The notes under the pieces are model-generated. The model made no database searches and was not told where the DNA came from. It worked only from the letters and a program-made list of their open reading frames with translations. A stretch of 64,000 bases of DNA from Bilophila sp964538355 (GTDB lineage Bacteria; Desulfobacterota; Desulfovibrionia; Desulfovibrionales; Desulfovibrionaceae), in contig CAZIFC010000001.1 of NCBI GenBank assembly GCA_964538355.1, positions 124,001-188,000 on the forward strand, read 5' to 3'. The translations under genes were made by a program, and so were the position numbers. This document shows, piece after piece, positions 1 to 8,413 of the stretch. Each line of letters starts with the position of its first letter. Positions within the stretch are counted from its first letter, which is position 1.

Positions 1-1357
1 GGATAGCCGGGTGGGACAGGACAAAGCGTGCGATCCCCTTCCAGAGCAGGAGGAGCGGCAGAAAATCCTTCTGATAGGAGGGATGGACGAGTGCCCGCCC
101 CAGCTCGAGACTTTGCCCATACCGTTCGAAAAAGACGGGATCGAACCGGAACAGCGTGGCACTGTAGACCCCTTCCAGACCGTTGTGGCGGAGCAGATCC
201 GGAACAAGGCCAAGGCGGTAGGCTCCGGCAATTTCCCTTCCTTCTTCATTCCAAAGTAAAAGATGATGATAGGTGCTATCGAACCTGTCGAGATCGATGC
301 GGTTCCCCGTTCCTTCCCCTGCTTCACGGAAGGTCATTTCTCGCGTGCGCCCCAGCTCCTCCAGAAGGCGCGGGGAACTGTCGCCGTGCATCAGATACAG
401 CCGGTAGCAGCCTTCGGAGAGCAGCAGGGCCGAGGCCGGGAGTTCGTTCAGGGCACGCTCCACTGTTTCTGGAGGCTGGGGAGGCGCGATCGGCTGCTGC
501 CGCACGGCAGAGTGCTCCGCCGTGTTCCGTTCACGCAGGGCGTAACAGCGCATACGCAGATATTCCGTCTGGATACGGGGCGAGGGCAGACATTCGAGCA
601 CCTCGCGGCGGATTGGTGTTCCGAGCCGCAGGGACACCGTCGTGTTGCGCTTGCGGAGCAGTTCCCGGGGGAGCAACAGGGTTCGCAGGCCGGGGTGGAG
701 CAGGCCCGCCAGCGAAAACCCAAGGCTGTTTCTGCCTTCAAAATAGATGGGAACAATGGTGGCATCCGTCTTGCGGCACAGGCGAAGGGCGGTATCATGC
801 CAATCGGGATCGCTGATGCCGCACCCCTTGCGCCAATGCGAAACCGTTCCGGCGGGAAAGACCACCACCGCGCCCTGTTGCCTCAGGTGCAGCAGGGCCT
901 CGCGAAGCCCTCGCATGTTGCGTTGTTGTGCGCCGTGGGTTTCAAAGGGATCGATGGGGATGAACCGCTTCGACAACCCCCGGATGGAACTCAGCAGGCT
1001 GTTGGCCAGAATGCGGATATCAGGCCGGAAGGCTACGAGCTTGGCAAGAAGCACCAAGCCTTCCAGCAGGCCGAAGGGATGGTTGGATACGAAAATCAGC
1101 GGGCCGTCTTGTGGGACGGAAGCCGCTTCAATCCTGACCCGGATTCCCAGCGCGGCAAGGGCCTGGCTGGCCAGATCTTCCGGGGCCTCGGAAGGCGGAA
1201 GACTCCGGGACAATTCGTAAAGCTCGTTCAGTCCGAGCGTATGCCCCAGAGAACGTTCGACAATGGAGGGAACAGGAAACGGGAGCAATTCGTGGGCCAG
1301 CTCTTCCGGGGAAGGCAGCGGAGAGAGCCCGGCAGGGGCGGACGGATCGTACGACAT
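1..1357 (-). CDS. OlsF-like bifunctional acyltransferase (PlsC + GNAT), 3' end cut
   Basis: Open to the left edge, so the C-terminus is missing; 452 codons are visible. The N-terminal half is a PlsC-type acyltransferase: NHPFGLLEG near residue 91 is the catalytic NH-x4 block, IPIDPFE follows, and VVFPAGTVSHW near residue 160 is the phosphate-binding motif. From about residue 300 the protein matches the GNAT/hemolysin-type acyltransferase fold (YHHLLLWNEEGREIAGAYRLG region). This order, O-acyltransferase then N-acyltransferase, is that of OlsF, which makes ornithine lipids from ornithine and acyl donors at the inner membrane. The substrate here is inferred; other lyso-lipid or amino-acid acylations are possible. 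The ATG lies just after a GGAGCCGCAAGC Shine-Dalgarno stretch. Confidence 0.72.
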   Translation of the reverse strand, partial: MSYDPSAPAGLSPLPSPEELAHELLPFPVPSIVERSLGHTLGLNELYELSRSLPPSEAPEDLASQALAALGIRVRIEAASVPQDGPLIFVSNHPFGLLEGLVLLAKLVAFRPDIRILANSLLSSIRGLSKRFIPIDPFETHGAQQRNMRGLREALLHLRQQGAVVVFPAGTVSHWRKGCGISDPDWHDTALRLCRKTDATIVPIYFEGRNSLGFSLAGLLHPGLRTLLLPRELLRKRNTTVSLRLGTPIRREVLECLPSPRIQTEYLRMRCYALRERNTAEHSAVRQQPIAPPQPPETVERALNELPASALLLSEGCYRLYLMHGDSSPRLLEELGRTREMTFREAGEGTGNRIDLDRFDSTYHHLLLWNEEGREIAGAYRLGLVPDLLRHNGLEGVYSATLFRFDPVFFERYGQSLELGRALVHPSYQKDFLPLLLLWKGIARFVLSHPAI

Positions 1358-1537
1358 GCTTGCGGCTCCTTGGTGAAGGGCTTGTGTGCCTGCGGAAAAC
1401 ATAGCCAATCCGGGCATCCTTTCCGTATCATTCGCATGTCGTCTTGGTGAAATGGATGATTATCAGGTGGACTAACGGCGTCCGCCTTTGAGTTTTTCTC
1501 CCCGCTGCCGTCTTGCCCGGCAATCCCTTGGCGTTCA

Positions 1538-2557
1538 TCAGTCCTTGTCAAACGCTGTTCCCGCTGGCTCCATCAGCTGGGCCGCTTCGTTGTAGAGCAT
1601 GGTGGTTTCGATGGACGCGTGCCCCGCAAGGGCCTTGATGCTTTCCAGACGCACACCCTTGCAGGCCAGCGCGGTAAAGCAGGAGTGCCGGAACCAGTGC
1701 GGCGAAACCTCCGGGCGGGCCATGAGGACTCTGAGCCACTTTTTGACCATCTGGTAGAGGGCATATCGCTGGATGGGCTGGTTTGGCTTGCGGAGATTTC
1801 CGAAAACGGGCCGGTTGGGATCGGTTCCGGTCCGCATCCCGAAAGACTGCAGGGCCTTGTCCAGTTCGCGGGGCAGATAGACACGCCGGGCCTTGTTGCC
1901 TTTGCCGAGAACATCAAGGTAGCGTTTCCCCTGCCATTCGATGACGTTCCGCCAGCGGAGCGAGACGATTTCCTCGCCGCGCAGCCCGGTCATGAAGAGC
2001 GTTTTCAGGAGCAGGATATCCCGTTCCGGGGCCTTGTGTTCGGCAAGTCGCTCGAAAAGAGTCAGCATTTCGCCTTCGGAAAGGCTGTGCGACAGATGGC
2101 CCGGCAAGACGGAGCCGCTGTCCGCACGGCGTCGCTTCAAAAAGGCCGTAGGGTTCAGCGGGATGGCCCCGGTGACCGTCAGCCGGTTGAAAAAACTTTT
2201 CAGGGCACCGATGATGGTATTGACGGAGCGCGGCTTCAGGCCCTTTGCCCGGCACTGCCGGATGAACCCTTCCACATCCCGGGCGGTGACCTGGAGGGAA
2301 CTCTTTTGCGCGTGATTGAGAAAGGACGCAATGTGGCGGCAGTAGCCGTCCACAGTATTCAGCGAATGATCGTACACCGTAATGAGAAAGCGCAGAATGA
2401 GCCGCTCATCGGGAAGGAGGTCGGTCTGCATGGCGACGAATCCGGTGGCATCCTCATAATCGAGGCTTTCCTGAAACCGCCGCATCAACAGCATGTTGTC
2501 GATTTTTCTCCAAGCCGGAGCCGGAGGCTGGAAGGTTGGAGCGTGTTCGGGAAGCAT
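1538..2557 (-). CDS. Tyrosine recombinase / site-specific integrase (XerC/D-like)
   Basis: A 339-residue tyrosine recombinase. An N-terminal SAM-like core-binding domain (about residues 40-140, TVDGYCRHIASFLNHAQ) precedes the catalytic domain with every expected residue: Arg in TGLRGEEI, Lys in LGKGNKARR, HWFRH (H-x-x-R), GHA and the nucleophile Tyr in TMLYNEAA. It would cut and rejoin DNA at a short core site. The ATG at 2557 is preferred over an upstream GTG at 2602 because GAGGAG sits four bases before it. No flanking direct repeats, tRNA or other phage genes were recognised, so a role as housekeeping Xer-type resolvase or lone integrase cannot be separated. It precedes the OlsF-like gene by 180 bases on the same strand. 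Confidence 0.88.
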   Translation of the reverse strand: MLPEHAPTFQPPAPAWRKIDNMLLMRRFQESLDYEDATGFVAMQTDLLPDERLILRFLITVYDHSLNTVDGYCRHIASFLNHAQKSSLQVTARDVEGFIRQCRAKGLKPRSVNTIIGALKSFFNRLTVTGAIPLNPTAFLKRRRADSGSVLPGHLSHSLSEGEMLTLFERLAEHKAPERDILLLKTLFMTGLRGEEIVSLRWRNVIEWQGKRYLDVLGKGNKARRVYLPRELDKALQSFGMRTGTDPNRPVFGNLRKPNQPIQRYALYQMVKKWLRVLMARPEVSPHWFRHSCFTALACKGVRLESIKALAGHASIETTMLYNEAAQLMEPAGTAFDKD

Positions 2558-2642
2558 GGGACTCCTCAGTTCTTCGCAGGGGGGATTCCGGTTCAGCCCC
2601 ACCAGCTCCGCAAGGAAAAGGCTGCGCTAGCGGCTGCGGCAC

Positions 2643-3644
2643 TTATGCCGCAAACCATGTACCCAGCAGGCCGATCACGAACATTTCAACCATCGTGAAA
2701 ACAATGATCGTATGCCACATGAGCCGCACGGCAAGCGCGATGTGCCCCGCATTGGCGTCGGGGGTTCCTTCTCCGATCCAGGGGTGATCCACCAGCCGAT
2801 CGCCGTACACGGCAGGCCCGCCCAGACGCAGGCCGAGCCCTCCGGCGAAAGCGGCTTCGCTCCAGGCGGAGTTGGGGCTTTCGTGCGCGGTGCGATCCCG
2901 CCAGCCGATTCGGAGGATGTCACCGTGCCGCAGGGCCGGGATGATGCGCGAGGCCAAGGCGATGCAGGGCAGGGAGAGCCGGGCGGGAAGGAAATTCAGG
3001 AGATCATCAAGGCGGGCCGCAAACGTTCCGAAGCGGCAATAGGTTTCATTGCGTTTTCCCCAAAGCGCATCCAGCACGTTGGCGGCCCGGTGAAACACGG
3101 CAAAGGCCGCAGCTCCGGCATAACCGAAGAAAAAGAGACCCACTCCAGCCCAGAAGAGCGTGGAAAGGATGCCGTCCACAAGGTTTTCGGCAACGCTTTC
3201 GACGCAGGCGCGGGCCACACCGTGCTTGTCGAGGGGGTCGGGGTTGCGGCCTACCATCATCGAGACGGCCTTTTTCGCCTTTTCGAGATCGTTGTTGGCA
3301 AGCGGGACGGCAACGCGCAGGGCGTGCTCTTCAAGGCTCCGGGGAGCGACGCACACCGCTACGGCGGCGACGGAGACGAACCACGCAGCCCGGAACCCGC
3401 CGTATGTCTGGGCCAACCATGCCAGACCGCCCGCAATGGCCGCGCACGGCAGAACCACCAACAGGCAGGCCAAGGCTCCAGCGCAAGTGGTCATCCAGCT
3501 GTTCTTGCCCCGGCGAAAAAGCCTTTCCATGCAGGCCGCCAGTGTTCCCATCATGCAGACGGGATGGATGCGGGAAGGGAGTTCTCCGAAAAGGCGGTCA
3601 ATGAGCAATCCGGCAGGCAAAACGGCGAGGAAGGCAAGATTCAT
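2643..3644 (-). CDS. cobD: Adenosylcobinamide-phosphate synthase CobD/CbiB
   Basis: Integral membrane enzyme that joins adenosylcobyric acid to (R)-1-amino-2-propanol phosphate, the step before nucleotide loop assembly of cobalamin. The start (LIDRLFGELPSRIHPV), the segment GRNPDPLDKHGVARACVESVAENLVDGILSTLFW (interrupted here only for reading; it lies near residues 130-165) and NSAWSEAAFAGGLGLRLGG are characteristic of the family. Four to five hydrophobic segments are visible. Length 333 is normal. The Met at 3644 fits the family N-terminus better than the Met at 3656; neither has a strong ribosome site. It lies 245 bases downstream of cbiK on the same strand, separated by a strong hairpin, and is probably under the same cobalamin riboswitch. 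Confidence 0.93.
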   Translation of the reverse strand: MNLAFLAVLPAGLLIDRLFGELPSRIHPVCMMGTLAACMERLFRRGKNSWMTTCAGALACLLVVLPCAAIAGGLAWLAQTYGGFRAAWFVSVAAVAVCVAPRSLEEHALRVAVPLANNDLEKAKKAVSMMVGRNPDPLDKHGVARACVESVAENLVDGILSTLFWAGVGLFFFGYAGAAAFAVFHRAANVLDALWGKRNETYCRFGTFAARLDDLLNFLPARLSLPCIALASRIIPALRHGDILRIGWRDRTAHESPNSAWSEAAFAGGLGLRLGGPAVYGDRLVDHPWIGEGTPDANAGHIALAVRLMWHTIIVFTMVEMFVIGLLGTWFAA

Positions 3645-3709
3645 GGAAATACCCATAGGGGTGCGGGGTTATTGCCGGCTTGTCGGAGAACTCCGGGGTC
3701 GGCTGGAAT

Positions 3710-3734
3710 GCGGAGGGGGAATCCCCCCCTCCGC
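3710..3734. repeat. G/C-run hairpin between cbiK and cobD
   Basis: Ten-base perfect stem GCGGAGGGGG (3710-3719) pairing with CCCCCTCCGC (3725-3734), five-base loop, no U tract. It resembles other GGGGGAAT...CCCCC hairpins in this window and may set an mRNA end or a processing site between the two cobalamin genes. Confidence 0.6.
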
Positions 3735-3888
3735 GCCTTGTCAGCGTGTGGTTTGAAACCTGTTCCTTTGCCGCATCTCTGTGCCAGCAGAAGCTTTTTT
3801 ACTCCGGTCAGGCGCAGGGCAGGCCCTTCGTCAACAAGAACCGTGGCCTTGACAGAGGGGCAAAACGCCAGCGTTTCCCCCCACGCGC

Positions 3889-4758
3889 CTAATCCATCTT
3901 TTTCGTGTTGGCGAGGTCTACAACGGCGTTGCGGGTATGGTTCAGGAAAATATCCTGAATCCCCTTGAGCTGTCCAAGACCCACGAGGTGCGGGAGCGGC
4001 GTCATGCCGGCGGCCTTGATCCGGGAAGCCCACGAGTCCTCTTCCGGCCCGGCAAGATCGTTGTTGGCGTGATCGCCCGCGACAATCATGAAGGGCTGGA
4101 GCCAAACCCGCTTGACGCCGGTGGCCTTCAATTCTTCCAGAACGCGATCAAAGCTGTGCGCCCCCTCGACGGTGGCAAGCCAGACATGCGGGTCCGCCTT
4201 GTGGAAGGCCGTAACAGCGGCGGCAAGCACCAGATCCCCGGGGCCGCGATCGTTGCCGTGGCCCATGAGCACAACGGCATCGCCGGGCTTGCGTTCCTTC
4301 GGCAGGGAAGAAAGCACCACCTTGACCACATCGTCAAGATCCTTTTCCGAAACAAGAAGAGGGTAGCCCACCATGACCGTCTTGAACGTGCCGGGATTCA
4401 AGGCGATGTGCTTGACGACCATGCGCTCGAGCTGGTTGTACTCTTCGGCGGGGGCAATGTGCAGGGACTGGATTTTCAGTTCGTCCACGCCCTGTGCCGC
4501 GAGTTCCTTCATGGCTGCGTTGACGGAAAGAACCGGTTTGCCTTCCTTTGCCAGCTTGTTGCGGATGATGTCCGACGTGAAGGCCATCACGATAGGACCG
4601 TCGCCGGTGTTTTTATACGCCTGTTCGATGGCATCAATCGCGGGCCTTGCGCTGTCCATCGACGTCCCGAAGGCCACGAGCAGCGTTCCTTCTTTGGCGA
4701 AGGCAGTTCCGGCAGCCAGCAGGCAACATAACAGAACCATGACAAACGATTTTTTCAT
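3889..4758 (-). CDS. cbiK: Periplasmic sirohydrochlorin cobaltochelatase CbiK
   Basis: Inserts Co(II) into sirohydrochlorin in the anaerobic cobalamin pathway. The mature part begins KEGTLLVAFGTSM and contains SLHIAPAEEYNQLE (catalytic His), VVLMGHGNDRGPGD and PFMIVAGDHANNDLAG (second catalytic His region), the CbiK/CbiK-P hallmarks. Residues 1-22 (KKSFVMVLLCCLLAAGTAFA) form a clear Sec signal peptide with an AFA cleavage site. This is the exported form known from Desulfovibrio, where it may also bind haem; that second role is family knowledge, not visible here. The start at 4758 has AAGGAG five bases upstream. A cobalamin riboswitch lies directly upstream, so expression should fall when B12 is plentiful. 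Confidence 0.93.
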   Translation of the reverse strand: MKKSFVMVLLCCLLAAGTAFAKEGTLLVAFGTSMDSARPAIDAIEQAYKNTGDGPIVMAFTSDIIRNKLAKEGKPVLSVNAAMKELAAQGVDELKIQSLHIAPAEEYNQLERMVVKHIALNPGTFKTVMVGYPLLVSEKDLDDVVKVVLSSLPKERKPGDAVVLMGHGNDRGPGDLVLAAAVTAFHKADPHVWLATVEGAHSFDRVLEELKATGVKRVWLQPFMIVAGDHANNDLAGPEEDSWASRIKAAGMTPLPHLVGLGQLKGIQDIFLNHTRNAVVDLANTKKMD

Positions 4759-4769
4759 GACAGCTCCTT

Positions 4770-4789
4770 GGTCCAAAGCTCCGTGGACC
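4770..4789 (-). promoter_or_regulatory. Riboswitch expression-platform hairpin abutting the cbiK ribosome site
   Basis: GGTCCA (read on the minus strand) and TGGACC form a six-base stem with an eight-base loop CGGAGCTT. The 3' arm is followed at once by AAGGAG, the ribosome site of cbiK. The same hairpin occurs base for base at 9371-9390. It probably corresponds to the P13/L13 element that cobalamin riboswitches use to control translation; that assignment is inference. Confidence 0.6.
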
Positions 4790-4826
4790 GGACAGGGTAC
4801 GTCTACACCCGTCCATTATGGATTTT

Positions 4827-4981
4827 TCAGGCTGGTTTCCCGGCTCGAGGTTTCCCTTTGCCCGCGCCTTCCCGCAGACGGCATCCACAGTGGCTTGAAG
4901 CGGGCTCATCCCCTCTCACGGTTGCGGGACAGCGTCGGTTTTTACGAACTTCCCAATTATTCCGAAAAGATCGGACACCTG
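4827..4981 (-). promoter_or_regulatory. Cobalamin riboswitch upstream of cbiK
   Basis: Read on the minus strand the order of conserved blocks fits the cobalamin aptamer: AGGTG at the 5' end, GGGAAGTTCG, ACCGACGCTGTCCCGCAACC with GTGA, GCCACTG, GCGGGAAGGC, and CGAGCCGGGAAACCAGCC at the 3' end. It ends about 70 bases before the cbiK start, so a translational switch acting on the cbiK ribosome site is likely. The riboswitch probably also governs the downstream cobD. Confidence 0.93.
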
Positions 4982-5239
4982 AAAACAGTGATGGAACAGA
5001 TTGGGAGGCTATCCCCCTCCCGAGGCTTCTCAAAGGAATCCTTTCTGTTTTTCTATCTGTACTTTCGCGAATCTTCAAGAAAAAAACACTGGGCGGGGCC
5101 AATCAGGAGGCGGAGCCTCAGCCTTTGGCGGAAAGGGCGGAATGGAGAACCTGCGGAACAACGGACTTGGGAGGCGTTCCACCGTTTTTTGAAGATGAAA
5201 AACGTAACTCATTGAAAAGGCATTTTTTATTATACGGAG

Positions 5240-5370
5240 ACAACAACGTTCGGTCAAGGCCGGGCAACCCCTCGGGGGCGATAATGGAAACGAGCCAGCG
5301 CAATGCCTCCGGGCCGCTGTTGACGCTGTGAAGACAATCGTTCATATCAAGCACGCCAAGACGCGCGCGG
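5240..5370 (-). pseudogene. Possible remnant of a cupin-domain protein
   Basis: The 4982-5596 stretch has no intact gene. On the minus strand, residues around GVLDMNDCLHSVNSGP and EALRWLVSIIAPEG look like the C-terminal strand pair of a small cupin (H-S-x-N-x-G-x-E-x-L-x-x-L-x-I-x-A-P). No upstream cupin half or credible start is present, so it would be a decayed fragment. Based on pattern resemblance only. The rest of this stretch contains the 5' leader of the cbiK transcript and the unassigned region before the FNT gene. Confidence 0.35.
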
Positions 5371-5596
5371 CTTCTTTGGGGAGACGTTTGCCCGCAGACC
5401 GGCAGGATGGGGAAACCGGACGACGGCTCCTTGGAGGGGCGCAGGCCGGAAAAGGAACTGGGCACGCACAGGAGGCCTCTTGCGCCATGCAGAAAGAGGC
5501 TCTGCCTCGCGCAGACCGGTGCCGCTGCCGGAATAATGGAAAAAACGGCACGAAGCCACGGAGTTTTCCGCCTTGCCGTTTTGCAGGGAGCACTGA

Positions 5597-6484
5597 ATGG
5601 GCAATGGGTCGATGATGTTGTCGCCCGCCGAAGTGGTATCGGCGGCTCTTGCGGCAGGCGAAAAGAAAGCGTCTTTGTGCTGGAGGAAGCAGCTGCTGCT
5701 CGGCATTCTTGCCGGGGCCTTCATTGCGTTTGCCTCGGCAGCGTCCAATATGGCGGCGTTTCCGCTGCTGGGACACGCGGAAAGCTACGGCCTGGGCAAA
5801 TGCCTTGCCGGGGCCATTTTCCCCGTGGGGCTTATCCTCGTGGTCATAGCCGGCGGAGAGCTGTTCACGGGGAATACGCTGATGGGCGTGGCTGTGGCCG
5901 AAAAGCGCATCGGTATGCGGGAGCTGCTTCAAAACTGGTTTTTTGTCTATCTGGGCAATTTTTTGGGTTCCGTGCTCATTGCTCACATGACGTGGATTTC
6001 CGGGCTGCTAGGGAGCGGGGGCGGCGAGCTTGGCGCGGTCACCATCCGTATTGCGGCCTACAAGACCTCTCTGGAATTCATTCCAGCCTTCTATCTCGGG
6101 ATCATGTGTAACTGGCTGGTATGCCTTGCCGTCTGGATGGCCTGGGGAGCCAGGGACATGATCGGCAAGCTGTTTGCCATCTATTTCCCCATCTGGCTTT
6201 TCATTACTTCGGGATTTGAGCACTGCGTGGCAAATATGTATTATATTCCCGCAGGGATATTCGCCAAATCGGACCCTGCGCTTGCCGCAGCTTCCGGTCT
6301 GTCCCCCGAGGCTCTGGACGCGCTCAACTGGAGCACCTTTGCCATCAACAATCTTGTGCCCGTAACACTGGGGAATATTGTAGGCGGATTGTGCTGCGTC
6401 GGGCTGGCCTATGCCTTTGCCTACCGCAAGGCCGAAGGCCAAAGCCCGGTTGCCGAAGTACAGCCAGAAACCTGCCGCCGCTAA
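5597..6484 (+). CDS. Formate/nitrite transporter family (FocA/NirC) channel
   Basis: A 295-residue FNT channel with six membrane helices moving small monovalent anions (formate, nitrite or hydrosulfide). Family marks include AAFPLLGHAESYGLGK-like first repeat, GELFTGNTLMG, NWFFVYLGNFLGS, CNWLVCLAVWMAWGARD and the signature SGFEHCVANMYYIP. GGGAG lies six bases before the ATG. It stands alone between the two cobalamin loci and points toward the cbiC operon, sharing a strong terminator with it. In a formate-using sulfidogen formate is the likely cargo, but the sequence alone does not separate FocA from NirC or HSC-type channels. Confidence 0.92.
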   Translation: MGNGSMMLSPAEVVSAALAAGEKKASLCWRKQLLLGILAGAFIAFASAASNMAAFPLLGHAESYGLGKCLAGAIFPVGLILVVIAGGELFTGNTLMGVAVAEKRIGMRELLQNWFFVYLGNFLGSVLIAHMTWISGLLGSGGGELGAVTIRIAAYKTSLEFIPAFYLGIMCNWLVCLAVWMAWGARDMIGKLFAIYFPIWLFITSGFEHCVANMYYIPAGIFAKSDPALAAASGLSPEALDALNWSTFAINNLVPVTLGNIVGGLCCVGLAYAFAYRKAEGQSPVAEVQPETCRR

Positions 6485-6530
6485 GCACGAAGCCGGGAAA
6501 GAACGTTCTCTCCCGGCTTCGTGCTTTCTC
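6484..6530. terminator. Bidirectional terminator between FNT gene and cbiC
   Basis: Fifteen-base perfect stem AGCACGAAGCCGGGA / TCCCGGCTTCGTGCT (6484-6498 and 6511-6525) followed by TTCTCT. It lies between two convergent genes. Confidence 0.88.
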
Positions 6531-6549
6531 TGCCCACATTTTCGGAAGG

Positions 6550-7200
6550 CTATACGCTCTCCGCGCTTTCCATAAGCGCATGCAGCGTGGTTACTGCAAG
6601 GGCACTGCCCCCCCTGCGCCCCTCAAGGACAATCTGAGGTACGGCACACTGTGCAAGAAGCTCTTTTGATTCAACCACATTGACAAAACCGACCGGCATT
6701 CCGACCACAAGGGCAGGGCGAACACCCTCTTCCAGAATATACCGGGCGATGCGCGCCAACGCCAACGGGGCATTGCCGACAAGCACAATCGAACCCTCCA
6801 GCATGGGCCGAGCCTTTTCAGCACTGCACAAGGCCCGGGTACGTCCCTCGGCCTTTGCCTGTGCCATGACATCAGGATCGCTTATATAACAATGCAGCTT
6901 GTCCGCATCATACCCGCTGTGCAGCCTTCGCAGCCTCTCAAGAGACAGCCCTGAGCGGATCATTTTTGAATCGCAGAAGACAGGTGCGCCCCTTTTCAGA
7001 GCACAAAGACCGGATGCCACAGGGTTATGCCGAAACACCAGAGTATCCGCAATGTGCATGTCTGCTGTCGTATGGATCAACCGGCGGGCTACCCGCCATT
7101 CTTCTATGGGCATACGCTCCCGCAATGGGGATTCCTCTTCAATCAGGCGAAAACTTTCGCGCTCTATGCTTATTCCATCCAAATCCCAGCGAATCATCAT
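6550..7200 (-). CDS. cbiC: Precorrin-8X / cobalt-precorrin-8 methylmutase CbiC
   Basis: Moves the C11 methyl to C12, giving cobyrinic or hydrogenobyrinic acid skeletons. Recognisable parts: RRLIHTTADMHIADTLVF with the catalytic His, GAPVFCDSKMIRSGL, GNAPLALARI, and PALVVGMPVGFVNVVESKE near the C-terminus. Length 216 is typical. The start MMIRWDLDG at 7200 has AGGA five bases upstream; a longer frame to 7308 would add an unlikely N-terminus. Third gene of a minus-strand operon cbiL-permease-cbiC, 13 bases after the permease stop, led by the second cobalamin riboswitch. Confidence 0.94.
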   Translation of the reverse strand: MMIRWDLDGISIERESFRLIEEESPLRERMPIEEWRVARRLIHTTADMHIADTLVFRHNPVASGLCALKRGAPVFCDSKMIRSGLSLERLRRLHSGYDADKLHCYISDPDVMAQAKAEGRTRALCSAEKARPMLEGSIVLVGNAPLALARIARYILEEGVRPALVVGMPVGFVNVVESKELLAQCAVPQIVLEGRRGGSALAVTTLHALMESAESV

Positions 7201-7213
7201 GAATTTCCTATGG

Positions 7214-8413
7214 TTAATACAGGATGTAATGCATGAGGGCGACAACGCCCGCAGACGCAATGACTGTAACCAAAAAGCGCGAAAGCTGCATGCCAAGAAC
7301 AATGGCAAAGGCTACCGGAACCGGGAAAATGCCCAGTGCGGAAGGCAGGTTTCTCCGCAAGGTGCGGAACGGGTTTCCCACTGCGCTCCCAACAAGCATT
7401 GCCAATACAATCTGCGCGTTGTCAATCAATCCTTCCGCCTTGAGATTGGCGGCGACGGCCGAGGACTGCACCAGCCCGCCCATTTGCGCCGCGACGACGG
7501 AAACCAGCTCCGCAGGGAAAAAGCGGGTTACCTGATCCGGTATATACTGTTCCCAGAAGCTGAAGGCTCCGCTTTTCAACAGCCACTCAATCCCCAGCAT
7601 CAGCGGAACCGTGATACATACCATGCGGAAAAGGAGCGTCAGGGAACGCACCGCCGCAAGCCGCACGGATGCGGGCCATGCACGCGGGGCGGCCTCAGCC
7701 AGCGTCTCAGCCCCAAACTCGCTATAGCCAGAAGTTCGCCAACGATTCCAGAGCAATACACAAAGCAGCACGATGAAACCACCGGAGAACTGTACGGCAA
7801 AATACAGGACTCCCGGTATCCCGATGGCTCCGATGACCGGATACATGACCCGGATGGAGTGGGAAACATAGGCAAGGTAACTGTTGGCCATGCCTCCGGC
7901 GATAAGAGCGGATGTGGGGATGCGTCCTTCAGCATGGCTGCTGACCAGCATACTGTTGGCGGCGGCATTGGAACAGAGAGCCGTCGGCATGGCCAATCCG
8001 ACGATTTCAGGAAGCCGGGCCATCCGGGTCAGCTTGCCCATCATCCGGGCCAGCACCATGTGCCAGCGGCGGGCCTCCATCAGTCCACCAAGAAAAGAGG
8101 CTATCCCGACAATGGCAAACAGCCTCCCGAACGTTCGAGCCTTGCTGACTATTTTTTCTACAGGTGAGGATGGGGCGCGGTGGCGCGAGGCCTTTTCCGG
8201 GCTTTCCCCATCGCCGGAAGCAAACGACGAGGCTCCCGGTGGAGGCATGGGCTGCGCTGAAAGCGTTGTGGAAGGCTCCGCGTTGCTCCGCACCATGCGC
8301 GAGTCCGGCATATGCAACGTGAGCCAGCAGGCGGCGAGCAGGGCAACGGCAAACCAGACGACCCGGCTCGGCCTCCTCCAAGGAGGCGGGAGGCTTCTCT
8401 GCCTGCGGCTCAT
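7214..8413 (-). CDS. Multi-pass membrane protein in cobalamin operon, candidate cobalt transporter
   Basis: A 399-residue polytopic protein: one N-terminal helix (about 18-36), a 50-residue polar linker, then eight or so helices in two similar halves. Segments such as GLAMPTALCSNAAANSML, AGGMANSYLAYVSHSIRV and SAVAANLKAEGLIDN resemble the nucleoside-recognition (Gate)-type permeases. Its ATG overlaps the stop of cbiL by four bases (ATGA), so the two are translationally coupled, and cbiC follows after 13 bases. Position in a B12-riboswitch operon suggests import of cobalt or of a corrinoid precursor; no biochemical family assignment can be made from sequence alone. Confidence 0.8.
   Translation of the reverse strand: MSRRQRSLPPPWRRPSRVVWFAVALLAACWLTLHMPDSRMVRSNAEPSTTLSAQPMPPPGASSFASGDGESPEKASRHRAPSSPVEKIVSKARTFGRLFAIVGIASFLGGLMEARRWHMVLARMMGKLTRMARLPEIVGLAMPTALCSNAAANSMLVSSHAEGRIPTSALIAGGMANSYLAYVSHSIRVMYPVIGAIGIPGVLYFAVQFSGGFIVLLCVLLWNRWRTSGYSEFGAETLAEAAPRAWPASVRLAAVRSLTLLFRMVCITVPLMLGIEWLLKSGAFSFWEQYIPDQVTRFFPAELVSVVAAQMGGLVQSSAVAANLKAEGLIDNAQIVLAMLVGSAVGNPFRTLRRNLPSALGIFPVPVAFAIVLGMQLSRFLVTVIASAGVVALMHYILY

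Noticed and set aside
263..1450. Long plus-strand frame of 395 codons
   Set aside because: It is antisense to the OlsF-like gene, has odd composition (many Gln, Arg, Gly), no ribosome site and no family resemblance.
1538..2557. Integrative element boundary at the tyrosine recombinase
   Set aside because: No tRNA target, direct repeats, phage or conjugation genes nearby; the neighbours are ordinary metabolic genes.
1619..2698. Plus-strand frame of 359 codons antisense to the recombinase
   Set aside because: The minus strand carries all catalytic residues of a tyrosine recombinase; the plus frame has none and looks like a G/C-third-position shadow.
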